Under the pieces are notes generated by a model, which worked only from the letters and a program-made list of their open reading frames with translations, had not been told where the DNA came from and made no database searches. The position numbers and the translations under genes were made by a program. Shown one piece after another: positions 48,013 through 58,083 of a stretch of 64,000 nt of DNA (within the stretch, counting starts at the first letter, position 1; each line of letters starts with the position of its first letter). The stretch spans positions 186,001-250,000 of the forward strand of contig NZ_RBIQ01000007.1 of the NCBI RefSeq assembly GCF_003634105.1, written 5' to 3'. Origin of the DNA: Maribacter vaceletii (GTDB lineage: Bacteria; Bacteroidota; Bacteroidia; Flavobacteriales; Flavobacteriaceae).

Positions 48013-48969
48013 ATGGCTAAAATTACCGCCGCAGAAGTAAATAAATTAAGAAAAGCTACAGGTGCAGGAATGATGGACTGCAAAAAAGCCTTAGTAGAAG
48101 CAGAAGGAGATTTTGACAAAGCAATTGAAGTTCTTCGTAAAAAAGGACAAAAAGTTGCTGCTAAAAGAGCAGATAGAGATTCATCTGAAGGTGCTGCAGT
48201 TTCTAAAGTAAATGCAGATAACACTGTTGGTGTTGCAATTGTACTAGGTTGTGAAACTGACTTTGTTGGTAAAAACGAAAACTTTCTTGCTTTAGCAAAT
48301 GAACTTGCTGACAAAGCAATAAATTTTGACAACAAAGAAGATTTTTTAGCTTCTGATTTCGGAGGAATGACAGTTGCTGATAAATTGATAGAACAAACAG
48401 GTGTAATTGGCGAAAAATTAGAAATTAACTCTTTCGAGAAGTTAGAAGCTCCTTATGTTGGCACTTATGTTCACATTAACAAAATTGCTGCTTTAGTTGG
48501 TTTAACTTCTAAGAACGAAGTAGTTGCTAAAGATGTTGCTATGCAAGTAGCTTCTATGGGCGCAACAACTTTATCTTATAAGGATTTTGACCCTGCATAC
48601 ATTGCTTCTGAAACCGAAGCTAGAATTGCAGTTATAGAAAAAGATAATATTGAATTAGGTCGTTTAGGTAAAACTCTTAAAAACGTACCTCAATATATTT
48701 CTATGGCACAATTAACTGATGAAGCCTTAGCTAAAGCTGAAGAAGCTGCAAAAGCAGAACTTACCGCAGAAGGAAAACCAGAGAAAATCTGGGATAAAAT
48801 TCTTCCTGGTAAAATGCAAAGATTTATTGCAGATAACACTACTTTAGATCAAGAACAATGTTTATTAGATCAGAACTTTATTAAGGATGAGAAAATAAAT
48901 GTTGCTAAATATGTTGCTTCTGCTGGAGATTTATCTGTAACAAGCTTTAAGCGTGTTGCTTTAGGATAA
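48013..48969 (+). CDS. tsf: Elongation factor Ts
   Basis: 318 residues. EF-Ts exchanges GDP for GTP on EF-Tu. The N-terminal UBA-like domain begins AKITAAEVNKLRKATGAGMM and includes DCKKALVEAEGDFDKAIEVL; the core domain contains GVAIVLGCETDFVGKNENFL near residue 76. The length is slightly over E. coli's 283 owing to an extended dimerisation region. It sits behind rpsB and is followed by two successive terminators. Confidence 0.97.
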   Translation: MAKITAAEVNKLRKATGAGMMDCKKALVEAEGDFDKAIEVLRKKGQKVAAKRADRDSSEGAAVSKVNADNTVGVAIVLGCETDFVGKNENFLALANELADKAINFDNKEDFLASDFGGMTVADKLIEQTGVIGEKLEINSFEKLEAPYVGTYVHINKIAALVGLTSKNEVVAKDVAMQVASMGATTLSYKDFDPAYIASETEARIAVIEKDNIELGRLGKTLKNVPQYISMAQLTDEALAKAEEAAKAELTAEGKPEKIWDKILPGKMQRFIADNTTLDQEQCLLDQNFIKDEKINVAKYVASAGDLSVTSFKRVALG

Positions 48970-48996
48970 GTAAACCACAACAATATATCAATTATT

Positions 48997-49023
48997 AAAA
49001 CCGTCTCTAGAGACGGTTTTTTT
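48997..49023 (+). terminator. Terminator after tsf
   Basis: Perfect palindrome AAAACCGTCTCT (48997-49008) / AGAGACGGTTTT (49009-49020), with a T-run of seven through 49023. Confidence 0.88.
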
Positions 49024-49030
49024 ATGCAAA

Positions 49031-49060
49031 AAAAATGCTGCTTTATAAAGCAGCATTTTT
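49031..49060. terminator. Second, bidirectional terminator after tsf
   Basis: A 30-base perfect palindrome: AAAAATGCTGCTTTA (49031-49045) and TAAAGCAGCATTTTT (49046-49060). It follows the first terminator by seven bases and can also act on minus-strand transcripts from the M61 gene. Confidence 0.85.
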
Positions 49061-49072
49061 AATTTTTTAGTG

Positions 49073-49167
49073 AACTACCTCGGGGCAAGCCCACGAGGCA
49101 TTTATTAGGAAACTAATTTTGATTTCGAGGCAAGCCCCGGAGCTTTTAAATCTCGATTATCGAGTAA
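49073..49167 (+). repeat. 95-bp dispersed palindromic repeat, copy 3
   Basis: AACTACCTCGGGGCAAGCCC at the left and CTCGATTATCGAGTAA at the right. Here the left stem is CCTCG...CGAGG, where copy 1 has CCTTG...CAAGG. Its right end is four bases from the stop codon of the M61 peptidase gene. Confidence 0.9.
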
Positions 49168-49171
49168 CCAA

Positions 49172-51043
49172 TTAATTCTTTAACCAAGCCTCTCTAAGAC
49201 TTAGACTATTTTCTGATACAGAATCCAAACTAGATAGTTTAGTTACATTCAAAATTGGAGAGCCAACTTTTCCTTCAATAGAAATCTCTTCTCCATTACG
49301 AATCACAACCATCTTAATTAAGGTTTCAGGAGTCCAACCAAAGCTCTCTCCTATTATAGGTCTTATTGCTTCTAAATTAATTGGAGTACCATTAATACTT
49401 TTTATAACATCTCCTCCTTGCATACCTAAATCCGTATAAAAAGAACTCAACTCTATCCCTTCCCTTACAAAAACGGCATTATTATTTTCTTGGTCAATAC
49501 CTATAAATGGCATTTCTCCAGCCAAAAAATAGCCAGTTTGTTGTTGCTCTGTAACATTTCCCAAACCAACTTTAGTAAAATAAGTAGTATAATCTATTGG
49601 AGTATTCCCAATAACATAAGTATCAAAAAAGGTGCGTAGTTCCGGGTACGTCATCTTTACAATTTCATCAATTAATTTCTCATCCTCAAAAGGAGTAGAA
49701 ACATCATATTTTTTAGAAAGTTCTTTCATTAACCATAAAATTCCTTTTTCACCATTACTTAATTCACGCAATGTAATATCTAAAGCCATGTTTATTAAAG
49801 CTCCTTTTTCATACACATTTGCATAGTTTTTTTCATAAGGTTCTTTTAATATATTTTTACTCATAATGGTAAAAGACATAGCATCATCATAACTTTTAGA
49901 GTTTGCTATCTTATCCATTATCCTTTTATAAAATTCATCCTCGGTAATTAGACCTTGTTGAATTTGAAATAGGTTAGCAAAATACTCTGTTGTTCCCTCA
50001 TACATCCATAAATGCTGTGACATTTTTGGATCATTAAAGTCAAAATACTGCACTTCTTTAGAGTGTACATTTAAAGGTGTTACTATATGAAAGAACTCAT
50101 GAGAAACAACATCTACCATTGCTTGTTCTAATCTTTCTCTAGGCATAGCTTCTGGCAAAACAACTACCGTTGAAGTATGGTGCTCTAAAGCACCAAAACC
50201 ACTTGCGTCTGTATTATCCATTTTAGATAAATACAAAAGAATGTTATATTCTTTTGTTCCATCTATATCTCCTAGGAATGCTTTTTGAGCTGTCATCATT
50301 TTCTCCATACGCTCTTTTAAACTAGCAGCAGTATATACATTATTAGGAGAGTATACACTTAAAGTAACCGTAATATCATTAATCTGAAAACTTTCGGTAT
50401 TTGCTTTAGCATATAATATTGGATTATCAATAACATCAAAATACCTATTAGCAGTAAAAACATCTTTCTCTAATTGTAAACTTTTAGTACTCTTAGCCTT
50501 TAATGATGTAGTAGAAAAAAGAGATTTAGGCTTTGTTATATGCAACTCATAAGGCACCTCTTTTAAATTCTGAAAATAACCAACAAAACCATGAAGATTA
50601 AGTACAAAATTGTCGTTTTTTAAAATATTTGTTCCCGCGGGAGAAAAAACGGCATCAGATACTTGTGCCTCGGTATCGTAAGTATCATTTACATAATACA
50701 TAATTTTATCCATTTTTTTTGCATCGGATATTACCCAAGAATTAACATCATTATGTGTAAAAGATAATTCGTTTCCATTATAATCTATCGCCCTAAAACC
50801 CTCAATATACTTACCATAATCATCTATACTATACGTACCAGGAATTGTTTTAGGAATTAAAAATGTTGTCTTATCTGTATGTATTACTCCTGGATCAATG
50901 GTAACTAAAACTTTATCCTCTACAACATTTAAAATATCTATATTCGTTATTATAGTAGAATTAGTAACCGTACTTACATTTTTTGTTGCACCACAACTAT
51001 ATAACAACATCCCCAACATTACTACAAAAATTATTTTTCTCAT
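49172..51043 (-). CDS. M61-family (glycyl aminopeptidase-like) zinc peptidase, lipoprotein, with PDZ domain
   Basis: 623 residues. A lipoprotein signal ends in GMLLYSCGATK. Residues 30-200 form the beta-rich N-terminal domain of the M61 family. The gluzincin active site is visible: VSHEFFHIVTP near residue 315 gives HExxH, and LWMYEGTTEYFANLFQIQQG supplies the third zinc ligand. A PDZ-like domain lies near residues 530-600 (LGMQGGDVIKSINGTPINLE). The enzyme presumably acts in the periplasm or at the outer membrane. It is monocistronic, with repeat copy 3 just beyond its stop codon. Confidence 0.88.
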   Translation of the reverse strand: MRKIIFVVMLGMLLYSCGATKNVSTVTNSTIITNIDILNVVEDKVLVTIDPGVIHTDKTTFLIPKTIPGTYSIDDYGKYIEGFRAIDYNGNELSFTHNDVNSWVISDAKKMDKIMYYVNDTYDTEAQVSDAVFSPAGTNILKNDNFVLNLHGFVGYFQNLKEVPYELHITKPKSLFSTTSLKAKSTKSLQLEKDVFTANRYFDVIDNPILYAKANTESFQINDITVTLSVYSPNNVYTAASLKERMEKMMTAQKAFLGDIDGTKEYNILLYLSKMDNTDASGFGALEHHTSTVVVLPEAMPRERLEQAMVDVVSHEFFHIVTPLNVHSKEVQYFDFNDPKMSQHLWMYEGTTEYFANLFQIQQGLITEDEFYKRIMDKIANSKSYDDAMSFTIMSKNILKEPYEKNYANVYEKGALINMALDITLRELSNGEKGILWLMKELSKKYDVSTPFEDEKLIDEIVKMTYPELRTFFDTYVIGNTPIDYTTYFTKVGLGNVTEQQQTGYFLAGEMPFIGIDQENNNAVFVREGIELSSFYTDLGMQGGDVIKSINGTPINLEAIRPIIGESFGWTPETLIKMVVIRNGEEISIEGKVGSPILNVTKLSSLDSVSENSLSLREAWLKN

Positions 51044-51197
51044 TATGCTTTTTAATTTTAAATTAAAGTAGCCTAAAGGCTATATTATTTTCTTAAATGC
51101 AAGGATATAAAATTTAATAGAGTATTCCAGATGTATTTAGAAATAATTAAGGCAATCATATGCCAAAAACAATACTACAAGGATAAATATTTTTGAT

Positions 51198-51205
51198 TAT
51201 TTTTG
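51198..51205 (+). promoter_or_regulatory. Putative -7 promoter element for pyrH-frr
   Basis: TATTTTTG matches TAnnTTTG, 19 bases before the pyrH ATG. No clear -33 box. Confidence 0.45.
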
Positions 51206-51224
51206 CGGCAACTAATTATATAAC

Positions 51225-51932
51225 ATGCAATACAAAAGAATACTTTTAAAACTTAGTGGCGAAGCACTAATGGGAGAAAAGCAATACGGTATAGACCCAG
51301 TAAGACTATCGGAATATGCCGAAGAAATTAAAGAAGTTGTAGCAAAAGGTATTGAAGTTGCTATAGTAATTGGCGGTGGTAATATATTTAGAGGAGTAGC
51401 AGGTGCTGCCACAGGTATGGATCGCGTACAGGGTGACCATATGGGCATGTTAGCAACAGTAATAAATGGATTAGCTTTACAAAGCGCCTTAGAATTAAAA
51501 GATGTACAAACAAGATTACAAACTGCTATTAAAATAAATGAGGTTGCCGAGCCTTTTATTAGAAGAAGAGCTATGCGCCATTTAGAAAAAGGCCGTGTTG
51601 TTATTTTTGGAGGAGGAACAGGAAATCCTTATTTTACAACGGATTCTGCTGCTGTTCTTAGAGCTATTGAAATTGAAGCAGATGTAATTTTAAAAGGCAC
51701 TCGTGTAGATGGCATTTACACCTCTGACCCAGAAAAAGATAAAACTGCCACTAAGTTTGATACTATTTCTTTTAAAGAAGTATTAAACAAAGGCCTAAAA
51801 GTAATGGATACTACTGCTTTTACTCTAAGCCAAGAAAACGAATTACCAATTGTTGTTTTTGATATGAATACAAAAGGTAATTTAATAAAACTTGTAAACG
51901 GTGAAAACATTGGAACGGTAGTAAACTTATAA
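51225..51932 (+). CDS. pyrH: UMP kinase
   Basis: 235 residues. PyrH phosphorylates UMP to UDP, the hexameric bacterial enzyme of the amino-acid kinase family. Text: [17 protein letters not shown] at the start (phosphate loop), [48 protein letters not shown] and [17 protein letters not shown]. frr lies 40 bases downstream, giving the common pyrH-frr pair. Confidence 0.97.
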   Translation: MQYKRILLKLSGEALMGEKQYGIDPVRLSEYAEEIKEVVAKGIEVAIVIGGGNIFRGVAGAATGMDRVQGDHMGMLATVINGLALQSALELKDVQTRLQTAIKINEVAEPFIRRRAMRHLEKGRVVIFGGGTGNPYFTTDSAAVLRAIEIEADVILKGTRVDGIYTSDPEKDKTATKFDTISFKEVLNKGLKVMDTTAFTLSQENELPIVVFDMNTKGNLIKLVNGENIGTVVNL

Positions 51933-51972
51933 ATTTAGTTTTATTATTGTTAGATATATTAAAAATTAACTG

Positions 51973-52530
51973 ATGAACGAAGAAATACAATTTATACTAG
52001 ACGCTACTAAAGAAAGTATGGAATCTGCCTTATTACATTTAGAAAAAGCATTTTTAAAAATCCGTGCAGGAAAAGCAACTCCTGCAATGCTTTCTAGTGT
52101 AATGGTAGATTATTATGGATCACAAACACCATTATCTCAAGTTGCAAATGTAAACACTCCAGATGCAAGAACGCTTACAGTACAGCCTTGGGAAAAAAAC
52201 ATGTTGCAAGAAATAGAAAAAGCAATTATGATTGCAAATCTTGGGTTTAACCCTATGAATAATGGGGAAAGTATTATCATAAATGTTCCGCCCTTAACTG
52301 AAGAAAGAAGAAGAGATTTAGCTAAACAAGCAAAAGGGGAAGCTGAAGACGCAAAGGTTAGTATTCGTTCTGCAAGACAAGATGGTAACAAAGAAGTTAA
52401 AAATTTAGAGGATGCTTCTGAAGATGTAAAGAAAAACACAGAAGCAGACATACAAGAATTAACAGATACATACACTAAAAAAATTGATGCTTTTCTTGTG
52501 TTAAAAGAAGCAGAAATCATGAAAGTATAA
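51973..52530 (+). CDS. frr: Ribosome recycling factor
   Basis: 185 residues. RRF splits post-termination ribosomes with EF-G. Family text includes KIRAGKATPAMLSSVMVDYY, VQPWEKNMLQEIEKAIMIAN, VPPLTEERRRDLAKQAKGEA and the C-terminal helix ending EAEIMKV. It is followed by a terminator at 52551. Confidence 0.97.
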   Translation: MNEEIQFILDATKESMESALLHLEKAFLKIRAGKATPAMLSSVMVDYYGSQTPLSQVANVNTPDARTLTVQPWEKNMLQEIEKAIMIANLGFNPMNNGESIIINVPPLTEERRRDLAKQAKGEAEDAKVSIRSARQDGNKEVKNLEDASEDVKKNTEADIQELTDTYTKKIDAFLVLKEAEIMKV

Positions 52531-52550
52531 TCTATCTACAAATTTTTCTT

Positions 52551-52586
52551 ACAAAAGCGACTTTAATGGTCGCTTTTGTACTTTTA
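52551..52586 (+). terminator. Terminator of pyrH-frr
   Basis: Stem ACAAAAGCGAC (52551-52561) with GTCGCTTTTGT (52569-52579), loop TTTAATG; the following ACTTTTAA is a weak T-tract. Confidence 0.75.
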
Positions 52587-52685
52587 AGACTATTCTAACT
52601 AGGTAATTTTAGGAACAGAAGGTATCATTATTTACCTTTGCCTATGCAATTTTACAATGGCTTTTACAAAAACAAGTGTTAATTA

Positions 52686-55073
52686 ATGGTAGCTAAACTT
52701 ACAAAAGGATTTTGGGCTAAAACAGCAAACATAATCCTTAGAAATCGAATTTTAATTTTACTACTAATAGTAGCTTTCACTGTTTTTATGGGTATGCAAT
52801 GGAAAAATATGCGCTTTTCCAGTTCCCAAGCAAATTTATTACCAGATGACCACCCTGTAAATTTAGAATACAATTCTTTTTTAAAACAGTTTGGTGAAGA
52901 AGGTAATGCTGTTGTATTTGCAATAAAAGACAGTACCTTTTTTACTACAGATAATTTTAATCGTTGGAACAAACTTAGCAAGCAATTAGGTGCTTTTCCG
53001 GAAGTAGATTTTGTTTTATCTACAGATAATTTACAGGAACTAAAAAAAGACACTACTAAAATGCAGTTTGTAATGGAGCCATTATTAAAAAATGCCCCCA
53101 AAACGCAAGCCGCTGTAGATAGTATTAAAAATCATTTATTTAATAATTTACCATTTTACGAAAATTTATTATTCAATAAAAAAAGTGGAACACTACGTAC
53201 CGTAATGTACTTAGATAAAGACATTGTTAACACCTCGGTAAGAAAAGATTTTATCTTAAAAGATATGACACATCTTATAGATAATTTTGAAGAAGAAACT
53301 GGTTTAGATGTTCGCATATCAGGAATGCCCTATATACGCACCATGAACTCCCAAAACATTATTGATGAAATTGGGAAGTTTATATTAGCTGCTTTAGGAG
53401 TAACCTCTTTAATTTTCTTTTTCTTTTTTAGAAGTGTTAGAGCAACATTTATCTCTATGTGTGTTGTTATAATTGGTGTTATGTGGGCTTTTGGAATCTT
53501 AGGTCTTTTACAGTATGAGATTACTGTACTTACAGCTCTAATACCACCATTAATTATTGTAATAGGTATTCCAAATTGCATCTTCTTAATAAATAAATAC
53601 CAACAAGAAGTAAAAAAACATGGCAACCAAGCACTTTCTTTACAACGTGTAATTTCTAAAATTGGTAATGCTACATTAATGACAAATATTACCACTGCTT
53701 CTGGTTTTGCTACTTTTATTATTACAGACAGTAAACTTTTAAAAGAATTTGGTATTGTAGCTTCTATAAATATTATTGGGATTTTTATTTTATCATTGCT
53801 TATAATTCCTATTATTTATAGTTTTATGTCTTTACCTAAAACAAAACATTTAAAACATTTAAACAAACGATGGGTTGATGCTTTTGTAAATTGGACAGAA
53901 CGTATTGTTAGACACAAAAGAATTACAGTTTATATTACTTCTATAGTTTTATTAGTAGTTAGTATTATAGGAATTTATCAAATTGATATTTCTGGTAGCC
54001 CAATCGAGGATATGCCAAAAAAAGAACAATTTTTTAAAGACATTCGTTTCTTTGAAAAAGAGTTTGATGGTATAATGCCTGTAGAAATTGTTGTAGACAC
54101 AAAACGCCCTAAAGGTGTTTTAAAACCTGCAACATTAAAAAGAATAGATAGGCTAAGTACCGTTATAGAAGAAATTCCAGAACTCTCTAAACCAGTATCT
54201 GTAGTAAACTTAGTAAAATACTCTAAACAGGCTTTTTATAATGGTATTCCTAAATATTACCAATTGCCAACTACGCAAGAGAATAATTTTATCATGGATG
54301 TTGCTCGCAAATCTGCAGATAATGGCAACATGCTAAAAAGTTTTGTAGACAGTACTGGACAAACTGCAAGAATTACAACTTTTATGAAAGATGTAAAAAC
54401 TAGCAGAATGGAAGAGATTGAAGCAAGATTAAATGAAAATATTGCTAAAATATTCCCAAATGAAAGGTTTACAGTATACATGACTGGTAGCGCTTTAATT
54501 TTTTTAAAAGGCACAAAATACCTTGTAAAAAACTTAATTATGTCTTTAGCACTTGCAATTTTATTAATTGCATTATTTATGGCGTATTTGTTTCGCTCCT
54601 TTAGAATGATAGTTATTTCTTTAATACCTAATCTTTTACCGCTGGTTGTAACTGCTGGTGTTATGGGATTTGCTGGAGTACCAATAAAACCATCTACAAT
54701 TTTAGTATTTAGCATTGCTTTTGGCATATCTGTAGATGACACTATACACTTTTTAGCAAAATATAGACAAGAACTAATAGCAAATCGTTGGAGAATAAAA
54801 AAATCTGTATATGCCGCTTTAAAAGAAACTGGAGTTAGCATGTTTTACACCTCTATTGTTTTATTTTTTGGCTTTTCAGTTTTTATTATATCAAATTTTG
54901 GTGGTACGGTAGCCCTAGGGGCTTTAGTTTCTGCAACATTACTTTTTGCAATGCTTGCCAATTTAATACTACTCCCCTCTCTACTGCTTTCTTTAGAAAG
55001 AAGCATAGCAAACAAACAAGTATTAAAAAAGCCTCAGATAGACATTTTACCTAAAGAAGAGGATAGAAACTAA
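52686..55073 (+). CDS. RND/MMPL-superfamily membrane transporter
   Basis: 795 residues with two repeated halves of about six helices, each with a large extracytoplasmic loop, as in MMPL/RND proteins. The first loop begins MRFSSSQANLLPDDHPVNLE; TM clusters lie near residues 240-390 and 630-780. Conserved segments are NIIDEIGKFILAALGVTSLI, IPNCIFLINKYQQEVKKHGN and, in the second half, ILVFSIAFGISVDDTIHFLA followed by KYRQEL, the GxxxD signature of the family. Substrates of these proteins are lipids, hopanoids or hydrophobic compounds driven by the proton gradient; the one here is unknown. Monocistronic or read with asnS (81 bases to the ATG). Confidence 0.88.
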   Translation: MVAKLTKGFWAKTANIILRNRILILLLIVAFTVFMGMQWKNMRFSSSQANLLPDDHPVNLEYNSFLKQFGEEGNAVVFAIKDSTFFTTDNFNRWNKLSKQLGAFPEVDFVLSTDNLQELKKDTTKMQFVMEPLLKNAPKTQAAVDSIKNHLFNNLPFYENLLFNKKSGTLRTVMYLDKDIVNTSVRKDFILKDMTHLIDNFEEETGLDVRISGMPYIRTMNSQNIIDEIGKFILAALGVTSLIFFFFFRSVRATFISMCVVIIGVMWAFGILGLLQYEITVLTALIPPLIIVIGIPNCIFLINKYQQEVKKHGNQALSLQRVISKIGNATLMTNITTASGFATFIITDSKLLKEFGIVASINIIGIFILSLLIIPIIYSFMSLPKTKHLKHLNKRWVDAFVNWTERIVRHKRITVYITSIVLLVVSIIGIYQIDISGSPIEDMPKKEQFFKDIRFFEKEFDGIMPVEIVVDTKRPKGVLKPATLKRIDRLSTVIEEIPELSKPVSVVNLVKYSKQAFYNGIPKYYQLPTTQENNFIMDVARKSADNGNMLKSFVDSTGQTARITTFMKDVKTSRMEEIEARLNENIAKIFPNERFTVYMTGSALIFLKGTKYLVKNLIMSLALAILLIALFMAYLFRSFRMIVISLIPNLLPLVVTAGVMGFAGVPIKPSTILVFSIAFGISVDDTIHFLAKYRQELIANRWRIKKSVYAALKETGVSMFYTSIVLFFGFSVFIISNFGGTVALGALVSATLLFAMLANLILLPSLLLSLERSIANKQVLKKPQIDILPKEEDRN

Positions 55074-55119
55074 TACTATTTATACCTCTTAGAAAACATC
55101 AAATTTTTATTAAAAAGCA

Positions 55120-55127
55120 TATCTTTG
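55120..55127 (+). promoter_or_regulatory. Putative -7 promoter element for asnS
   Basis: TATCTTTG matches TAnnTTTG and lies 27 bases before the preferred ATG at 55155. Confidence 0.4.
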
Positions 55128-55154
55128 ACTTTTTAAATTTTGATGCATTTTAAT

Positions 55155-56588
55155 ATGAAATCTACTAGCGTAAAAGAACTCCTATCTGGCAACTTATTAT
55201 TACAAGAAGTAACTGTTAATGGATGGGTAAAAACATTTAGAAGTAATCGTTTTATTGCTTTAAATGATGGATCTACTATTAACAACATACAATGTGTAGT
55301 AGATTTTGAAGAATTTGATGACTCCATTTTAAAACAAATAGCAACTGGTGCTGCTTTAAAAATTACTGGAACTTTAGTGGAAAGTCAAGGTCGCGGTCAG
55401 AATGTAGAGATACAAACTAAAAATATTTATGTTCATGGTATTGCAGACCCAGAAACATATCCAATACAACCAAAAAAACACTCACTTGAGTTTTTAAGAG
55501 AAAAAGCTCATTTACGTATTCGTACTAATACTTTTGCGGCAGTAATGCGTGTGCGTTCCGCATTATCTTTTGCAATTCATAATTATTTTAGACAAAACGA
55601 TTTTAACTATTTTCATGCGCCAATCATTACTGGTTCAGATGCAGAAGGTGCTGGAGAAATGTTTAGAGTAACAACTCTAGATCAAAAAAATCCACCTTTA
55701 ACAGAAGAAGGAGAAATTAACCATAAAGAAGATTTTTTTGGAAAGGAAACCAACTTAACAGTATCTGGACAATTAGAAGCCGAAGCTTACGCAATGGCAT
55801 TAGGAAAAGTTTATACTTTTGGCCCTACTTTTAGAGCTGAAAACTCAAATACATCTAGGCATTTAGCAGAATTTTGGATGATAGAACCAGAAGTTGCTTT
55901 TAATGATTTAGATGCTAATATGGATTTAGCAGAAGATTTTATTAAAGATGTAATTAACTACATTTTAGAAAATTGTGCAGAAGATTTGGCTTTCTTAGAA
56001 AAGAGGTTACTAGACGAAGAAAAAACTAAGCCACAAGCAGAACGTAGTGACATGCCTCTTATAGAAAAATTAAAATTTGTTGCCGATAACAATTTTAAAA
56101 GAGTTAGTTATACCGAAGCTATAGACATTTTAAGAAATAGTAAACCAAATAAAAAGAAAAAATTTAGCTACCCAATAGATGGTTGGGGAGCAGATTTACA
56201 AAGTGAACATGAACGCTATTTAGTTGAAAAACACTTTAAATGCCCCGTAATTTTATTTGATTACCCAGCAGATATTAAAGCATTTTATATGCGTTTAAAT
56301 GAAGACGGTAAAACAGTAAGAGCTATGGACATTCTTTTCCCTGGTATTGGAGAAATAGTTGGTGGCTCTCAAAGAGAAGAACGTTTAGATGTTTTAAAAG
56401 AAAAAATAGCTGCTTTAGGAATTGATGAAAAAGAACTTTGGTGGTATTTAGATTTAAGAAAATTTGGAAGTGCTGTTCATAGCGGATTTGGATTAGGCTT
56501 TGAGCGTTTAGTGCTTTTTGCCACAGGAATGGGTAATATTAGAGATGTTATTCCTTTTCCGAGAACTCCACAAAATGCCGAATTTTAA
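55155..56588 (+). CDS. asnS: Asparaginyl-tRNA synthetase
   Basis: 477 residues. A class II synthetase with an N-terminal OB-fold anticodon-binding domain ([20 protein letters not shown]) and the catalytic core: [16 protein letters not shown] near residue 160, motif 2 [20 protein letters not shown] near residue 230, and motif 3 [21 protein letters not shown] near the C-terminus, with the closing [14 protein letters not shown] at 55140 and ATG at 55143 are alternative starts; flavobacterial AsnS proteins begin MK-x-T-x-VK-x-LL, which matches the ATG at 55155. The gene lies 40 bases before rpoN. Confidence 0.96.
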   Translation: MKSTSVKELLSGNLLLQEVTVNGWVKTFRSNRFIALNDGSTINNIQCVVDFEEFDDSILKQIATGAALKITGTLVESQGRGQNVEIQTKNIYVHGIADPETYPIQPKKHSLEFLREKAHLRIRTNTFAAVMRVRSALSFAIHNYFRQNDFNYFHAPIITGSDAEGAGEMFRVTTLDQKNPPLTEEGEINHKEDFFGKETNLTVSGQLEAEAYAMALGKVYTFGPTFRAENSNTSRHLAEFWMIEPEVAFNDLDANMDLAEDFIKDVINYILENCAEDLAFLEKRLLDEEKTKPQAERSDMPLIEKLKFVADNNFKRVSYTEAIDILRNSKPNKKKKFSYPIDGWGADLQSEHERYLVEKHFKCPVILFDYPADIKAFYMRLNEDGKTVRAMDILFPGIGEIVGGSQREERLDVLKEKIAALGIDEKELWWYLDLRKFGSAVHSGFGLGFERLVLFATGMGNIRDVIPFPRTPQNAEF

Positions 56589-56628
56589 TTCAATTTCACT
56601 AATTTAGTAGATAGTACAAGATAAATAT

Positions 56629-58083
56629 ATGCTTAAACAACATTTACAGTTTAAATTATCTCAAAAGTTATCTCCACAGCAAATACAGCTGATGAAGTTA
56701 ATACAGCTACCTACACAAGCTTTTGAACAAAGACTAAAAAGAGAGTTAGAAGAAAATCCTGCATTAGAAAAGGGTAAAGAAGATACTGAAAATACTGAAG
56801 AGGATTATGACGATATTTATGAGGAAACGGATAGCGAAACTATAACTGCTGAAGACATAAATATTGATGATTATTTAAGTGATGATGAAACCCCTGATTA
56901 CCGCACAAAAGCAAATAACTATAGTGCAGATGAGGATGAAAAAAGTATTCCATATGCCGCAGGGACCACTTTTAATCAATATTTAATAAACCAATTAAAT
57001 ACAGTTAACCTAACAGAAGAGGAATGGTCTATTGCCGAATTTTTAGTCGGCAGTGTAGATGAGAGTGGCTATATAAGAAGACCCGTTGCCGATATTTTAG
57101 ACGATTTAGCTTTTACCCAGAATATATATACGGATGAAGACAAAATTGAAAAAGTATTTAAAATTGTTCAAGAATTAGACCCACCGGGTGTTGCTGCTAG
57201 ATCCTTAGAAGAATGTTTAGTAATACAACTAAAAAGAAAAGAAGCAACATTAAACATAGAACTAGCAATAACTATTCTTGAAAAGTCTTTTGACCAATTT
57301 ACAAAGAAGCACTACAAAAAACTTATTCAAAAGCATAATATAACAGAAGAGCAACTAAAAGATGCTATTTCCGAAATAGAGAAACTAAATCCAAAACCGG
57401 GAGGTTCTTTTGCAGGTAACAACAGACTTGTTGAACATGTGGTGCCAGATTTTTCTATTAGAATTGTAGAAGGCGAATTAGAGTTAACTTTAAATGGTAG
57501 AAATGCTCCTGAATTACATGTAAGCAGAGAGTATAACAACATGTTACAAGGCTATAAAGACTCTAAAGAGAAGTCTAAAGCGCAAAAAGATACCGTATTA
57601 TTTATTAAGCAAAAATTAGATGCTGCAAAATGGTTTATTGATGCTATTAGACAAAGACAACAAACTTTGTTTATTACTATGAATGCCATAATGCATTACC
57701 AAAAAGAATATTTTTTATCTGGAGATGAGCGCAGTTTAAGACCCATGATATTAAAAGATATTGCAGATGAAATTCAAATGGATGTATCTACAGTTTCTAG
57801 AGTTGCTAATAGCAAATATGTAGACACCCCATACGGCACAAAATTGATAAAAGAATACTTTTCCGAATCTATGAAAAATGAGCAAGGAGAAGATGTATCT
57901 ACAAAAGAAATTAAAAAAATCTTAGAAACTGTTATTAAGGAAGAAATAAAGAAAAAACCATTAACAGATGATAAATTAGCTGCAATTTTAAAAGAAAAAG
58001 GATATCCTATAGCTAGAAGAACTGTTGCAAAATATAGAGAACAGTTAGGAATCCCTGTAGCAAGATTACGTAAAAAGATTTAA
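56629..58083 (+). CDS. rpoN: RNA polymerase sigma-54 factor
   Basis: 484 residues. Sigma-54 directs polymerase to -24/-12 promoters that need an enhancer-binding ATPase. Region I is Gln/Leu-rich (LSQKLSPQQIQLMKLIQLPT), region II is acidic, the core-binding region contains LDPPGVAARSLEECLVIQLK, the helix-turn-helix is MDVSTVSRVANSKYVDTPYG, and the RpoN box ARRTVAKYREQLGIP lies near the C-terminus. Length and order are complete. The stop codon overlaps the next ATG by one base (TAATG), so the membrane protein is translationally coupled. Confidence 0.97.
   Translation: MLKQHLQFKLSQKLSPQQIQLMKLIQLPTQAFEQRLKRELEENPALEKGKEDTENTEEDYDDIYEETDSETITAEDINIDDYLSDDETPDYRTKANNYSADEDEKSIPYAAGTTFNQYLINQLNTVNLTEEEWSIAEFLVGSVDESGYIRRPVADILDDLAFTQNIYTDEDKIEKVFKIVQELDPPGVAARSLEECLVIQLKRKEATLNIELAITILEKSFDQFTKKHYKKLIQKHNITEEQLKDAISEIEKLNPKPGGSFAGNNRLVEHVVPDFSIRIVEGELELTLNGRNAPELHVSREYNNMLQGYKDSKEKSKAQKDTVLFIKQKLDAAKWFIDAIRQRQQTLFITMNAIMHYQKEYFLSGDERSLRPMILKDIADEIQMDVSTVSRVANSKYVDTPYGTKLIKEYFSESMKNEQGEDVSTKEIKKILETVIKEEIKKKPLTDDKLAAILKEKGYPIARRTVAKYREQLGIPVARLRKKI

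Noticed and set aside
7382-49167. The 95-bp repeat as a CRISPR array or insertion sequence
   Set aside because: Copies are far apart without spacers and contain no coding capacity; they are at most a non-autonomous element.
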